Below are positions 7,941 through 16,160 of a stretch of 64,000 bases of DNA, piece by piece. A model generated the notes under the pieces. It ran no database searches. It was given only the letters and a program-made list of their open reading frames with translations, and was not told where the DNA came from. Numbering within the stretch: the stretch's first letter is position 1; each line of letters starts with the position of its first letter. Both the position numbers and the translations under genes were made by a program. Source of the DNA: Thioalkalivibrio sp. K90mix (GTDB lineage Bacteria; Pseudomonadota; Gammaproteobacteria; Ectothiorhodospirales; Ectothiorhodospiraceae); assembly GCF_000025545.1 (NCBI RefSeq), contig NC_013889.1:1171501-1235500 (forward strand), written 5' to 3'.

Positions 7941-8906
7941 CTACCCCTGCGGCAGCAGCCCCCATTGTCGCGCACGGTACAGGTTCGCCAGGGCGAACAG
8001 GCTGTGCAGCTGCGCGGTGTTCTTCTTGAGGCCGCGGTAGCGCACCTTGCGATATCCGAACAGGTTCTTCACCACATGGAACGGATGCTCCACGATCGAA
8101 CGCAACTGAGCCTTGTGCCGTTCAGCGGCGCGCACCTGATCGCGTTCGGGGCCCTCTGGCATCGCACGTACCGTGCCGCGCTTGCGCGCGATGTGCGTCT
8201 CCGGACGATGGCCTTCCAGTCGCTTCTCCGCACCGATGTAGCCGGCATCGCCATGCAGGCTCGCTTCCTCGCCGTGGAGCAGTTCCGGCACCTGCGAGAC
8301 GTCCGAGACATTCGCAGCGGTACCCTTCACGGTATGAACCAGGCCGGTGACGACATCGGCCCCGATATGCGCCTTCATCCCGAAGTACCACTGGTTGCCT
8401 TTCCTCGCCTGGTGCATCTCTGGATCGCGCGCCTTCTCCCGGTTCTTGGTCGACGGCGGGGCCGCGATCAGGGTGGCGTCCACCACTGTGCCCTCGCGCA
8501 ACATCAGTCCCCGCTGCTGCAGATGGGCGTTGATCCGGTCGAAGATCACCTGGGTCAGGTTGTGCTGCTCCAGCAGCCGGCGGAACTGCAGCAGGGTCGT
8601 GGCATCCGGGGCGTCTTCGCGGCTCAGGTCGATCCCGACAAAGCTCCGGATCGCCTGGCTGTCGTACACCGCGTCCTCGATCCCTTCGTCCGACAGGTTG
8701 AAGCACTGCTGGGCCACGTACATCCGCAGCATCCGTTCCAGACCAATCGGCGGACGACCCCGCTTCCCCTTCGGGTAGTGCGGCTCGATCGCCTCCACCA
8801 GCGCCGCCCAGGGCGTGATCGCATCGATCTCCCCCAGAAAGCGGTCGCGCCGCGTCTGCTTACGCTTGGCGGAATACTCGAGATCGGAAAAGCTGCGCTG
8901 GGACAT
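7941..8906 (-). CDS. IS5-group DDE transposase
   Basis: This 321-residue DDE transposase has the IS5-group layout: an N-terminal FSDLEYSAKRKQTRRDRFL, the motif IEPHYPKGKRGRPPI, and catalytic-site segments VDATLIAAP (first D), HGDAGYIGAEKR (second D) and VEHPFHVVKNLFGYRK (E, in the Y-(2)-R-(3)-E-(6)-K-like region). Its length is normal and no stop or shift is visible. It lies entirely inside the inverted repeats at 7795-8994. Confidence 0.95.
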   Translation of the reverse strand: MSQRSFSDLEYSAKRKQTRRDRFLGEIDAITPWAALVEAIEPHYPKGKRGRPPIGLERMLRMYVAQQCFNLSDEGIEDAVYDSQAIRSFVGIDLSREDAPDATTLLQFRRLLEQHNLTQVIFDRINAHLQQRGLMLREGTVVDATLIAAPPSTKNREKARDPEMHQARKGNQWYFGMKAHIGADVVTGLVHTVKGTAANVSDVSQVPELLHGEEASLHGDAGYIGAEKRLEGHRPETHIARKRGTVRAMPEGPERDQVRAAERHKAQLRSIVEHPFHVVKNLFGYRKVRYRGLKKNTAQLHSLFALANLYRARQWGLLPQG

Positions 8907-9171
8907 CGGCCATCACCTCGGGCAGGAAACCTGGCGCCATTATCCCAAACCCGCCAGGTGGGCGGGACCCACGGCGGAATAAATCAGTGTTTCCCTAGCG
9001 TTGTATCTGGAGCGCAAGGATCTCGCTTTGGCACGTCAGAGGCGCCGGACATGCTCGAGCGATAAACCCTGATCTTGGCCATCCAGTTCCTGCGGTAATG
9101 GGCGGGGTCTGGGTGAACGGCTGCGCCCGGTAACCGTGTGCGGGGGCTATTCTTTGTGGGCACTCGATCGC

Positions 9172-9261
9172 CGGTTCATGCCCGTGACTGCGGGAACGCG
9201 CCTACGTCAACTGCCCGGGGCCCTACAAGCCCGTAGCATCCCCGCGGTTGCGGGGAACGCG
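9172..9261. CRISPR. Two-repeat relic resembling a type I-E CRISPR array
   Basis: Two 29-nt segments, 9172-9200 and about 9233-9261, end identically in GGGAACGCG and share a CATnCCCG core. The second contains the CCCCGC-GGTT-GCGGGG hairpin typical of I-E repeats. Their 3' ends are exactly 61 nt apart, the 29+32 period of type I-E arrays. The first copy is degenerate (one G missing, weaker stem). No cas gene and no further good repeat are seen at +61 or -61. It may be a decayed array end, or a chance pair. Confidence 0.4.
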
Positions 9262-9811
9262 ATCCCCTGTACTGCGTGACGGACGGTTACGCCGGTAGCG
9301 GCGAACGTGAGCAGTCCCTGGTTGCTGGAGAGTCGCGTCCTGTCGGATTGCTGGAGTTGGCGCTTACCGCGGATTTGTGGAGACCCTAGCCCACACCGTC
9401 CTATCCACGGACAGTTGAAACAGCCATCGAGATGTCCGAGGTTTCGTGAACAGCGCTGGAAGAAATCTGACAGGCAGGTTTGGGTCAGGAGGCTATGAAA
9501 GATAGAAAATAGCCCTCGCGAAGAGGGCTATGCCGCAAGCCAGGCCGGTTCTTCATCGAACGTGTCCTGGCTTGGCTGCGCCGGACGGACCTTGGACGCA
9601 GTCTCGAATGCCCGATACCAGCAGTAGAGCGGGAACAGAGGAACTCTAGCGAATCCAGCCTTTGACGGACAGCCTTTCGGTGGTGATTGAGTGCACCGAG
9701 CGCGGAGGTTCACGGGGCCTGTCTTCCAACTATGAATGTTGGATCGTATTGCCATCCCGAAAACCGCACAGCGGTTATCCGAGATCTCGGGCGCCGAGGC
9801 TAATCCTGGCG
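9262..9811. other. Gap with no convincing gene
   Basis: Following the CRISPR-like relic there is no well-supported gene. A 75-codon minus-strand frame at 9528-9755 has no family resemblance or clear ribosome site. The region is probably decayed sequence. Confidence 0.4.
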
Positions 9812-10615
9812 TCAGAAACCCCGACTCTGCGCTCGGGATGACGGTGTGGCGCCTGGAAGAAGACGGGTGCCCACTCTCTCATTTTGCTCCCGCCGGTTCC
9901 GGGGCCTCCTGAACGCATTCGCGCCGGCTTCGAGGATCTCCTGCCATTCGACAAGCAGTCCCCGTTCGAGTGCTTTCGCCAGTGGGTCCTGCAATCGGTC
10001 CCGCGCGTTGTCCGTCAGGCGGATGAACCCCATCCGGTGGAGGGCATCGTTCATGGCCATATCGCGGTCGAGTGTGCCGGCTTCAGCCACCGTCCGAACC
10101 AGCGATAACGTCAGTTCGGTATCGGGGACGTGGTCGAGCTGGCGCAGCGCATCCGGCAGATTGCTCCAGTCCCGCAGGCAGGGCACCGTGAACTGTTCGT
10201 CACGACCGGAGAATTCACCCTCCAGGCGGATCAGACCCTGCGCACCCAGGGCCGCGCGACGCTCATGGATGCGCGCCTGGATCCGGGAGCCGGCCCGGGA
10301 AAACCCTGCGGCCTCCAGCAGTCGCCGGGTGAGGATGACGAGGTGAACCGGCCCTTCGGTGTCGGCGATCCGCAACAGAGCCCGGTCGAGTGCCTCCTGC
10401 GGGATGTCGTCGAACCGGTCATGTCCCGAAAGAGCAAGACCATTCGTCTCGGTCTCCCGGTAGGGCTGCGTATCCCAGGTGGTCACCCATTCGCAATCAT
10501 GATCTCGGCAATACGAGCGCCAGGCGGCACAGGTCTCATTCGGTCCGGGGTGCTGGATGAAATGCTGGTGTGCCCGGACCAGGGCCTCCAGGGCCCCAGG
10601 AGCTGTCTCGCTCAT
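9812..10615 (-). CDS. Hypothetical protein with DUF3320-like winged-helix segment
   Basis: This 267-residue protein is of unknown function. The central part (about residues 75-200) contains two helical repeats. The first (ALLRIADTEGPVHLVILTRR, then LLEAAGFSRAGSRI) resembles the small winged-helix domain (DUF3320) found at the C-terminus of some helicase-like proteins. The C-terminus is Arg-rich. Its ATG overlaps the stop of the upstream 330-aa gene (ATGA), so the two are co-translated and probably functionally linked. No catalytic motif is visible. Confidence 0.5.
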   Translation of the reverse strand: MSETAPGALEALVRAHQHFIQHPGPNETCAAWRSYCRDHDCEWVTTWDTQPYRETETNGLALSGHDRFDDIPQEALDRALLRIADTEGPVHLVILTRRLLEAAGFSRAGSRIQARIHERRAALGAQGLIRLEGEFSGRDEQFTVPCLRDWSNLPDALRQLDHVPDTELTLSLVRTVAEAGTLDRDMAMNDALHRMGFIRLTDNARDRLQDPLAKALERGLLVEWQEILEAGANAFRRPRNRREQNERVGTRLLPGATPSSRAQSRGF

Positions 10616-11604
10616 TGCTCGCCCTCCAGGACCAGCTCTACGCCCATGGCCTCGGCGGTGAGGTCGATCATCGCTTCCTGCAGCAGGGTCTTGGGCCCAT
10701 CGCGCAGGCAGGCGTCATCCAGGGCCAGCAGGACCTCGCCGCGCCACTCCGAATCGGCTGTCTGTCCGAGGCTCTGCGCCAGGATCGTCACAATCCCCAT
10801 GGCCGGTTCGATATCTTCCGGCGGCAGAGGTCCCAGCCAGATGCGCCAGTGCTCGCTGGCGGTTTGCATGTCCTCGAACAAGGCCGCCTCAACCGCAGGA
10901 GTCGAGTCCCTCTCGTTAGAAGGGTGCGGCAGTGCAGCCCCGCGGCCCAGGGCCAGGAACGCAAAGGCGAGGGTCGCAAGCTGATCCCGGCCAGACCAGG
11001 TCGAGGGGTCGACCTCGTGCTCGGCCAGAACCTGGTCGCCCAGTGCCCGCACCGTCTCGAAAGAAAACTCAGGGCGTGCCGCTTCCTCCTCCGCGAGCTG
11101 GCGGCGGGCCTGGGCCGCGGCGGCGAGGCGCCCGATCCCGCCGATAAGCCCCGCGAAGAGTCGCAGGACCCCACCGAGGAGCCAGTAAACGCTGGCGAAA
11201 AGAGCAAAGATCCCCTGGATGGCGGCTGCGTTGTGCCCCCGCAGTTGAACCCCCGCAATTTTGGCTGACGAGCGCCCGGGCCGGATCCAGTTGAACGAGC
11301 CGATCGGGGTCTTGGTGGAGACGGTGACGCCCGACTTCGACAGGTTGAATTTGGCTGCATCCGAGCCATAGCGTCCGCGCAGAATGAAGCGACCGTTCTG
11401 GAAGGCGACCTGGGTGTTTTTCGCCAGACGCGTAGACACCCGTACGCCGTGGTTGGTATTGCCGGTCAAGTTGATCCCGGCGGCCCGCGTCTGCGCCCGC
11501 AGCGACAGCCCGCCGGTACGACTGGCTCGCAGATAGCGCCCGGTGTGTTCGATGCGCTTCTGCCGGCCGTCGCGGTCCTTTTCGCCAACCTTCAGTAATG
11601 CCAT
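10612..11604 (-). CDS. Hypothetical membrane protein with beta-rich N-terminal (DUF4236-like) region
   Basis: This 330-residue protein of unknown function starts with a beta-strand and Gly/Thr-rich region, including FNLSKSGVTVSTKTPIGSFN and RGRYGSDAAKF, resembling DUF4236-type segments. A hydrophobic stretch of about 30 residues follows (IQGIFALFASVYWLLGGVLR onward), then an acidic helical C-terminal half. It may be membrane-anchored. It is the first gene of a two-gene minus-strand unit with the 267-aa protein, with a 4-bp overlap. The start is supported by position and by the basic MALLKVGEKDRDG opening. Confidence 0.55.
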   Translation of the reverse strand: MALLKVGEKDRDGRQKRIEHTGRYLRASRTGGLSLRAQTRAAGINLTGNTNHGVRVSTRLAKNTQVAFQNGRFILRGRYGSDAAKFNLSKSGVTVSTKTPIGSFNWIRPGRSSAKIAGVQLRGHNAAAIQGIFALFASVYWLLGGVLRLFAGLIGGIGRLAAAAQARRQLAEEEAARPEFSFETVRALGDQVLAEHEVDPSTWSGRDQLATLAFAFLALGRGAALPHPSNERDSTPAVEAALFEDMQTASEHWRIWLGPLPPEDIEPAMGIVTILAQSLGQTADSEWRGEVLLALDDACLRDGPKTLLQEAMIDLTAEAMGVELVLEGEQ

Positions 11605-11661
11605 GGGCTGAGCCTATCACCCAAGCCGAGCGCGGACTGCCGCGGGTATAGGCACCACCGT

Positions 11662-11865
11662 TCAGTCAGGATCCACAAGCGGGTCGCCCCCGAGATGCGC
11701 ACGTAATGCCTCGTACTGGAGAAGCGCGGCGATCATCTGTACGAACTCGTCCTCTCGCAGCAGGACCACCCGGGAGCCGTCCTCGATGCGCACGAATTCG
11801 GGGTGCAGGGTGAGTCCCTCCAGGGGTTCCAGGCGATCCGTATTTGCATCGGTATCCGGTTCCAT
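11662..11865 (-). CDS. Short acidic hypothetical protein (67 aa)
   Basis: Start ATG 11865 is chosen because an AGGAG ribosome site lies about 8 bp upstream; an in-frame ATG at 11967 would overlap the neighbouring HicB-like gene. The protein opens MEPDTDANTDRLEPLEG and contains VVLLREDEFVQMIAALLQYE, a helix seen in small antitoxin-like proteins. No toxin gene is adjacent. It lies just downstream of the HicB-like gene on the same strand and may share its transcript. Confidence 0.5.
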   Translation of the reverse strand: MEPDTDANTDRLEPLEGLTLHPEFVRIEDGSRVVLLREDEFVQMIAALLQYEALRAHLGGDPLVDPD

Positions 11866-11963
11866 CAACGGCTCCTGAGAGAAGGTTGCGCGACGGTATG
11901 GCGGCTGCTCCCCCGTGCACGGGATTGAAGACCGGGAGCAGTGCCGACACGGGCAGGGGGAAA

Positions 11964-12206
11964 TCAATCCGCCTTCACGCGGATCAGCACTTCGCCCGGT
12001 TCCGGGCGCGAAGCTGAGGGCAGCGGGCGGCCATCGAGCCGGTAGCCCTCCAGCGCGACCATCAGCGCATCGGCCATCTCGGTCTTGGCTTCATCACGTC
12101 CAGCGCCGTCAGTGAGCGCCTCCGGTACGTCGCGGCAGGTGGCGAGGTACCGTCCAGCGGCGTCGCGCTCGATGCGGACAGGGTAATGCGGTGCGTTCAT
12201 GGCCAT
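11964..12206 (-). CDS. HicB-like antitoxin-fold protein
   Basis: This 80-residue protein has the HicB partial-RNase-H fold signature: YPVRIERDAAGRYLATCRDV, then PEALTDGAGRDEAKTEMADAL and the strand near RPEPGEVLIRV. Canonical HicB antitoxins carry a C-terminal DNA-binding domain after this part; here the protein stops where that would begin. No HicA toxin was found beside it. It is either a solitary HicB-fold protein or a remnant antitoxin. Confidence 0.7.
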   Translation of the reverse strand: MAMNAPHYPVRIERDAAGRYLATCRDVPEALTDGAGRDEAKTEMADALMVALEGYRLDGRPLPSASRPEPGEVLIRVKAD

Positions 12207-12398
12207 CCTCCTGGTCTTGCGTCAACCGTCGATAAGGCTGTCTTTCCGGTGACCCACGAGGCCGATATTGAAGGCCGGTCGCGGGCCCGAGGGGTGAATT
12301 CCGTTCCACCCGATACGACACGATACAAAACCTGGGCGACAGAAAACGACGCACTGGGGTGAGATGCTGGGAAGGCATTCAGCCGGAGGAGTAGGCCA

Positions 12399-12683
12399 AT
12401 GAAGACGAAGCGCCTAGCCCGGGGTATTGCCCCGCTTGTGCTGACCTTGCTTGCAGGCTGCACCACTCCGACGCTCCCCTCGGGAAATAGCCACCACGTG
12501 GGCCAGCCCCTGATCCGCGACGCGGATGGCCGGATCACGGGATACGTCGACGAGAAGCGGTTCGGGCCGACATACATTCGTGCCCCGGACGGGCGGATCC
12601 TGGGGACGGTAGAAGAGGGACCGGGCTCGGCACCGACTTATATTCGCGGAACGGATGGTCGAATCCTGCGCCAGATCGACTGA
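12399..12683 (+). CDS. Small lipoprotein with repeated DGRI motifs
   Basis: This 94-residue protein has a lipoprotein signal (basic MKTKRLARG, hydrophobic APLVLTLLAGC with lipobox Cys). It then has three short repeats of the form (G/P)xYIRxxDGRILGxV, ending DGRILRQID. The periodic Tyr-Ile-Arg/Asp-Gly-Arg pattern suggests a small beta structure on the inner face of the outer membrane. A GGAG ribosome site precedes the ATG. The 62-aa lipoprotein at 18.4 kb has a comparable layout. Function unknown. Confidence 0.7.
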   Translation: MKTKRLARGIAPLVLTLLAGCTTPTLPSGNSHHVGQPLIRDADGRITGYVDEKRFGPTYIRAPDGRILGTVEEGPGSAPTYIRGTDGRILRQID

Positions 12684-12838
12684 TTAGGGTGGGCAGGTGG
12701 CGAATGCGTGGATCCACGAACGGTCCCTGATTCGGGAGTCGAGCGGGGTAGCGCCCCCATGTACGCGGACGCCTGTGAACCAAGCAGGGGGTTCTCACGT
12801 GGCTTCAGGGTGGTTGGAATGGACCAAAGGGGGATGAA

Positions 12839-13471
12839 GTGGAAGATTTCGAGAGCCGCGTTGTAGAACATGGCGATGGCGGTTGGACGCTATGGGTCCA
12901 GCAACCGGGAAGCGGCCCATTCGCTGTTCTTGAGAGCCATCCCGTTACCTCGGCAAGCGAGCGAGGTTTAGCGCGATGTGGACCCGCCGCCTTGAGTCTC
13001 CGCCTGGAGGACGACCGTGACGGTCTTGGTGGGTCCATTGCCGAGGTCCATGTGGACGGGCATGAGCCGCGCGCCAAGCGCATTCGGTTCCCGCGCGCCC
13101 ACTCCTCGGAGGTAGCCGGATTTTTCCAGCGCGCACTCTCCCCGGGGATGATGGGTATCGATGCGGCCGATGTGTTCTCGGTGCTGCCGGCGTCTCGTGG
13201 GGTGGGTGTACTGGTCGAGTATCCGGCCCCCAGAGCACAGCGCGATATGGAGGACGTCGAAAGGTATCTCGCCACACAGGTGAGCCGGTGTGGTCCGGTG
13301 TCCTCGGCTCTGGTGGTGCTTCCGGTCGATGCCACCGTGACGCCGGCAACGGTGGATCGGGTTGCGCAATCCGTAACCCGAAACCTTTCCGAAGGATCCG
13401 ACCTGGTTCTGGCCGCACCGCTGTCGATAACAGATGGAGAACCGATGTCGATTTGCCTCTTTGGGGAATAA
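12839..13471 (+). CDS. Hypothetical protein (210 aa)
   Basis: GTG 12839 is used because a G-rich ribosome site lies directly upstream. The protein is acidic and alpha/beta, with no signal peptide or membrane helix. A C-terminal segment (VERYLATQVSRCGPVSSALV, then PVDATVTPATVDRVAQSV) reads like an ordered domain, but I do not recognise a family. It stands alone between a lipoprotein gene and an outer-membrane protein gene. Confidence 0.55.
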   Translation: MEDFESRVVEHGDGGWTLWVQQPGSGPFAVLESHPVTSASERGLARCGPAALSLRLEDDRDGLGGSIAEVHVDGHEPRAKRIRFPRAHSSEVAGFFQRALSPGMMGIDAADVFSVLPASRGVGVLVEYPAPRAQRDMEDVERYLATQVSRCGPVSSALVVLPVDATVTPATVDRVAQSVTRNLSEGSDLVLAAPLSITDGEPMSICLFGE

Positions 13472-13601
13472 CGGTATTCGCGTGCGGTGCGTAGTCCGAT
13501 GTCAGGGCTCTATTTCCAGGCGTCAGGGATGGTCGCCTTTCTCCTTCAGTCTCTGAATCCCGCCCGCATACGGGTGATTCATCCAGACTAGGGAGATCGA
13601 C

Positions 13602-14228
13602 ATGCAGAAACGGATCATCACGACCGCCGGCCTCATCGCCATGCTGGGCCTCGGCGCCACGGCCGCTCAGGCCTCCGGTTTTGACGGTGGCTACATTGGC
13701 GGTCAGGTGGGCGGGGCGTCTTACGACATCGATGCCTCGGTGAGTGGGCTGGGCAGCCTGTCCGGTCTCAGCGGAACCGGGGCTGTTGGGGGCCTGTTTG
13801 CGGGGTACGGTGGTGTCTCCAGCGGCGGTGTCTACGGTGGCGTGGAGATCGACGCCCAGATCGAGGACGCGGATGCTACGGTGTCGATCGACGGCGAAGG
13901 CACTGCGGGTGTCGAGGCCCGTCACAGCTACGGAGTCACCGGACGTATCGGCGGGCTGGTGAGCGACAACGTGCTCGTCTACGGGCTTTTGGGTTACCAG
14001 CAAACGGAAGTCCGCAGCAGCGTGCGCGGTCCGGGCTTCGTGAACGGCTCTGATACCGACCGCATCAACGGTCCGAGGATTGGGGCGGGCGTGGAAGTGC
14101 AGCGCGATACCGGATGGTTCATGCGGGGCGAGGTGTCGTACACCGCCTACAGCAGCGAGTCGTATGGCGACCTGGAGATCGACCCCGGTGCGACCCGAGT
14201 GCAGTTCGGGCTTGGCTACCGGTTTTGA
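13602..14228 (+). CDS. Outer-membrane beta-barrel protein
   Basis: This 208-residue protein has a clear Sec signal peptide (MQKRIITTAGLIAMLGLGAT then AQAS), followed by a Gly- and aromatic-rich barrel: FDGGYIGGQVGGASYDI, GGLFAGYGGVSSGGVYGG, NVLVYGLLGYQQTEV. It ends in RVQFGLGYRF, the C-terminal aromatic signature recognised by the BAM machinery. Size and pattern fit an 8-strand OmpA/OmpW-like barrel. A hairpin terminator follows at 14286. Its specific role is unknown. Confidence 0.8.
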   Translation: MQKRIITTAGLIAMLGLGATAAQASGFDGGYIGGQVGGASYDIDASVSGLGSLSGLSGTGAVGGLFAGYGGVSSGGVYGGVEIDAQIEDADATVSIDGEGTAGVEARHSYGVTGRIGGLVSDNVLVYGLLGYQQTEVRSSVRGPGFVNGSDTDRINGPRIGAGVEVQRDTGWFMRGEVSYTAYSSESYGDLEIDPGATRVQFGLGYRF

Positions 14229-14285
14229 CGGATCGAATCGCGCCTTCGTGCGCATGTGGGATGACCGTGCCGAGCGGTATCCGAT

Positions 14286-14320
14286 ACCGGGAGGTGGCGT
14301 CGTTGCCATCTCCCGGTTTT
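14286..14320 (+). terminator. Rho-independent terminator after barrel gene
   Basis: Arms ACCGGGAGGTGGC and GCCATCTCCCGGT form a stem with one mismatch and a 6-nt loop, followed by a short T-run. It lies about 60 bp downstream of the barrel gene stop. Confidence 0.7.
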
Positions 14321-14391
14321 GCGTTGGGGCAGGTCGCCTGTCAGTCTGAACAGGGGGCTGGAGCCTACGCCGGATGAACAGGGAGCCGGAG

Positions 14392-14580
14392 ATGAGTCAG
14401 GGCAACGGAATGCGTGCCACGCTACAGCGGCAGTCCCGCCGTTTGAGCGCACCGGAACTGGTCGAACACCTGCAAATGCACGGATTGTCGAACACCTTGT
14501 GCCCACCGATTGGGATAGGGAGGCGCTGTCCGGCTTCCGTCCGGTGGGCGCGGATGAGCGTGGAAGAGAGTCCAGAGTGA
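14392..14580 (+). pseudogene. Frameshifted fragment of a WYL-type regulator N-terminus
   Basis: The frame starts MSQGNGMRATLQRQ and continues RRLSAPELVEHLQMHGLSNT. It closely matches the N-terminal HTH of the intact WYL regulator at 18811 (QGMRATLQRR, RRVSAPDLVGRLQTRGLSTT). It lacks about 11 residues (the MLLLGMIPRQP part). After SNT the similarity jumps to another frame, which reads DWDREALSGFRPVGADERGR, then ends. It is a decayed partial duplicate. Confidence 0.75.
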
Positions 14581-14658
14581 GATGGTCAGTTTTTGAGTCG
14601 GGTGGTAGTGCGGGTGGGCAATGAGAGTTTTGGCGATTTACTTTCAGGGAAAATTTAA

Positions 14659-14985
14659 ATGAAAGAGATCTGGGATGGATCCATGGATACGGTCTACTAC
14701 ACCAGTGATGAAGCAACGTTGCGCGCCCCATGCAAGGTTACGATTGGGCGCGATCAGATTAGCGTCTCATATGATCTTGAAGGGGAGAACTATCAGTATA
14801 CCGGAACGGCTGATGCTCCTGGTCACTTCATATTGGCTTTGGCGAATAGACCAGAAGAAACTGGAGGAGCAACATTGCACCGATTTCCGAACAGCAAGCT
14901 GCTGGAAGGATACTGGGAGGAGGGTGGAGTGAAAGGGTTCTGGCGCATCCGTCTTCACGAAAAAGTGGAACCCCTCGGCGGCTAG
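14659..14985 (+). CDS. Hypothetical small protein (108 aa)
   Basis: This soluble acidic protein has alternating beta strands (MDTVYYTSDEATLRAPCKVT, QISVSYDLEGENYQYTG, VKGFWRIRLHEKVEPL) and a compact predicted beta fold. The DNA is visibly more AT-rich than its neighbours, hinting at transfer. AGGGAA lies about 8 bp upstream of the ATG. I do not recognise a family. Small beta proteins like this occur among immunity proteins and phage products, but nothing here proves that. Confidence 0.5.
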   Translation: MKEIWDGSMDTVYYTSDEATLRAPCKVTIGRDQISVSYDLEGENYQYTGTADAPGHFILALANRPEETGGATLHRFPNSKLLEGYWEEGGVKGFWRIRLHEKVEPLGG

Positions 14986-15129
14986 CCGTTCGTGATCGCA
15001 TAGCGGGATTGTGAGGTCGTCCGTTCGGAGTTCAGCATCTGAGTGGAACGATACGGAAGGCGGAGGACGAATGAGCAAGCGAGTCCGGGGTGAAAGCCGA
15101 TATTGAGAAGTCGCATCTGAGAATGGGTT

Positions 15130-16107
15130 CTACCTGGTCGCCGCTTGATCCACTCGTAGTCGGTTTCGACCTGAACGTTTCGCTGTTGATAATGCGTCGT
15201 CGGCCCGAACGAGGAGGTCCTCGAACCCCTCGCCTTCGAGCCGCGTCGCGGCTCCGATCGATACGGTCATCCTGTGCTCGTTGTTCATCCCCGGCACGTC
15301 GAGGGTTGGTATTGCCTCGACGATGCGCGCACCGAGCTGTTCAGCGCCCAACTGATCGGTTTCCGGCAGGAGCATCACGAACTCTTCGCCGCCGATGCGC
15401 CCCATGAAATCGGTATCGCGCAACAGGCGGGCACAGCACTGTGTGAACTGGCGCAGGGCCTCATCCCCTTGGGCGTGACCGTACTGGGTGTTGATCGTCT
15501 TGAAGTGATCGATGTCGAGGACGAGTAGCGAAAGGGGACGGTGGTGGCGGTGAGCCCGTTCGATTTCATGCTCGGCCTGCTCGAAGAGGGCCCGCCGGTT
15601 GGCGATGCCGGTAAGGGGGTCGGTGTAGGCCGCCTCGCGCCAGTACTGTTCGACTTGTTTGCGGGGCGTGATGTTGACCGCGACCCAGAGGACCACCGGC
15701 TTTGAATGATCGTAGCTGGGCAGCGGAAGGGCCCGGCCCTCGAACCACTGCTCGGCCTGGTGGTGATCGTTGTCCCGGACGGACGGAGGAAGCAGCGTCA
15801 CATCGGCAACGCATAGTTGATACTCCAGCGTTTGCATCTCTCCGGTGCGCAGGGCTTGCTGCACGTGGGTCAAGCATGCCTCGGCGACCGCGGGCGGAAG
15901 GGCATCCGCGAGCGTATAGCCCTCCAGCGACTTGCCGCTCGCATACATGGCCTCATTGGCCCCGCCGATGACCTTCACGTACCGCCCTTCCGCGTCCAGC
16001 ACGAAGGAAATGTCGGGGAGGGCTTTCAGCAGCGTGAGGAGTTGATCCCTTTCCGCCTTCAGGGCGGCAATGGTGCCAGCTTGTGTCGACTCTTGGATGT
16101 CATCCAT
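15130..16107 (-). CDS. PAS-GGDEF diguanylate cyclase
   Basis: This 325-residue protein probably makes cyclic di-GMP. After a short coiled N-terminus (AALKAERDQLLTLLKALPD) comes a PAS domain (about 25-145, ISFVLDAEGRYVKVIGGANE). A C-terminal GGDEF domain follows (about 160-320), with DPLTGIANRRALFE, LDIDHFKTINTQYGH and the active-site variant GGEEF in RIGGEEFVMLLP. An RxxD inhibitory site (RDTD) lies just before GGEEF, so product feedback is likely. No transmembrane segment is seen, so it should be a cytoplasmic sensor. It lies 53 bp downstream of the double-AAA gene on the same strand. Confidence 0.92.
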   Translation of the reverse strand: MDDIQESTQAGTIAALKAERDQLLTLLKALPDISFVLDAEGRYVKVIGGANEAMYASGKSLEGYTLADALPPAVAEACLTHVQQALRTGEMQTLEYQLCVADVTLLPPSVRDNDHHQAEQWFEGRALPLPSYDHSKPVVLWVAVNITPRKQVEQYWREAAYTDPLTGIANRRALFEQAEHEIERAHRHHRPLSLLVLDIDHFKTINTQYGHAQGDEALRQFTQCCARLLRDTDFMGRIGGEEFVMLLPETDQLGAEQLGARIVEAIPTLDVPGMNNEHRMTVSIGAATRLEGEGFEDLLVRADDALSTAKRSGRNRLRVDQAATR

Positions 16108-16160
16108 GTGGCGTCCCTTGGCCTCTCTAATCCGTGCTGCTACGTGTTGGCGGTTTTGGG

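Larger units (their letters stand above)
7795..8994 (-). mobile_element. IS5-family (IS5 group) insertion sequence, complete
   Basis: The element is 1,200 bp. Its ends are inverted repeats: GGAAACGCTGATCAAT on the left against GGAAACACTGATT on the right, read inward. It is flanked by CTAG at 7791-7794 and 8995-8998, a 4-bp duplication of the YTAR type known for the IS5 group. It contains one transposase gene on the minus strand. Intact ends and target duplication suggest a recent, possibly active insertion. Confidence 0.92.
7737..9072 (+). pseudogene. Small single-helix membrane protein gene split by IS5-type element
   Basis: Joining 7737-7794 to 8999-9072, with the CTAG duplication counted once, gives a continuous 43-residue frame. 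It starts MIWSIFALVVIGGAGVIALA, a clear transmembrane helix, continues LYLERKDLALARQ, and ends in a basic tail with TGA at 9070-9072. The IS sits in codon 20, so the native product cannot be made. Short one-helix proteins of this kind have no diagnostic family signature. The perfect frame across the junction is the evidence that this was a real gene. Confidence 0.55.

Noticed and set aside
7902-9065. 387-codon plus-strand frame opposite the IS5-type transposase
   Set aside because: It is an antisense shadow that also crosses the IS end. The minus-strand frame has complete DDE transposase motifs.
9197-9205. CGCGCCTAC matching the tRNA-Val 3' end, as a possible far attachment site
   Set aside because: Only 9 bp, and it lies within the CRISPR-like repeat; expected by chance in a high-GC window of this size.
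9528-9755. 75-codon minus-strand frame
   Set aside because: No clear ribosome site, Pro/Cys-scattered composition and no recognisable domain; not listed as a gene.
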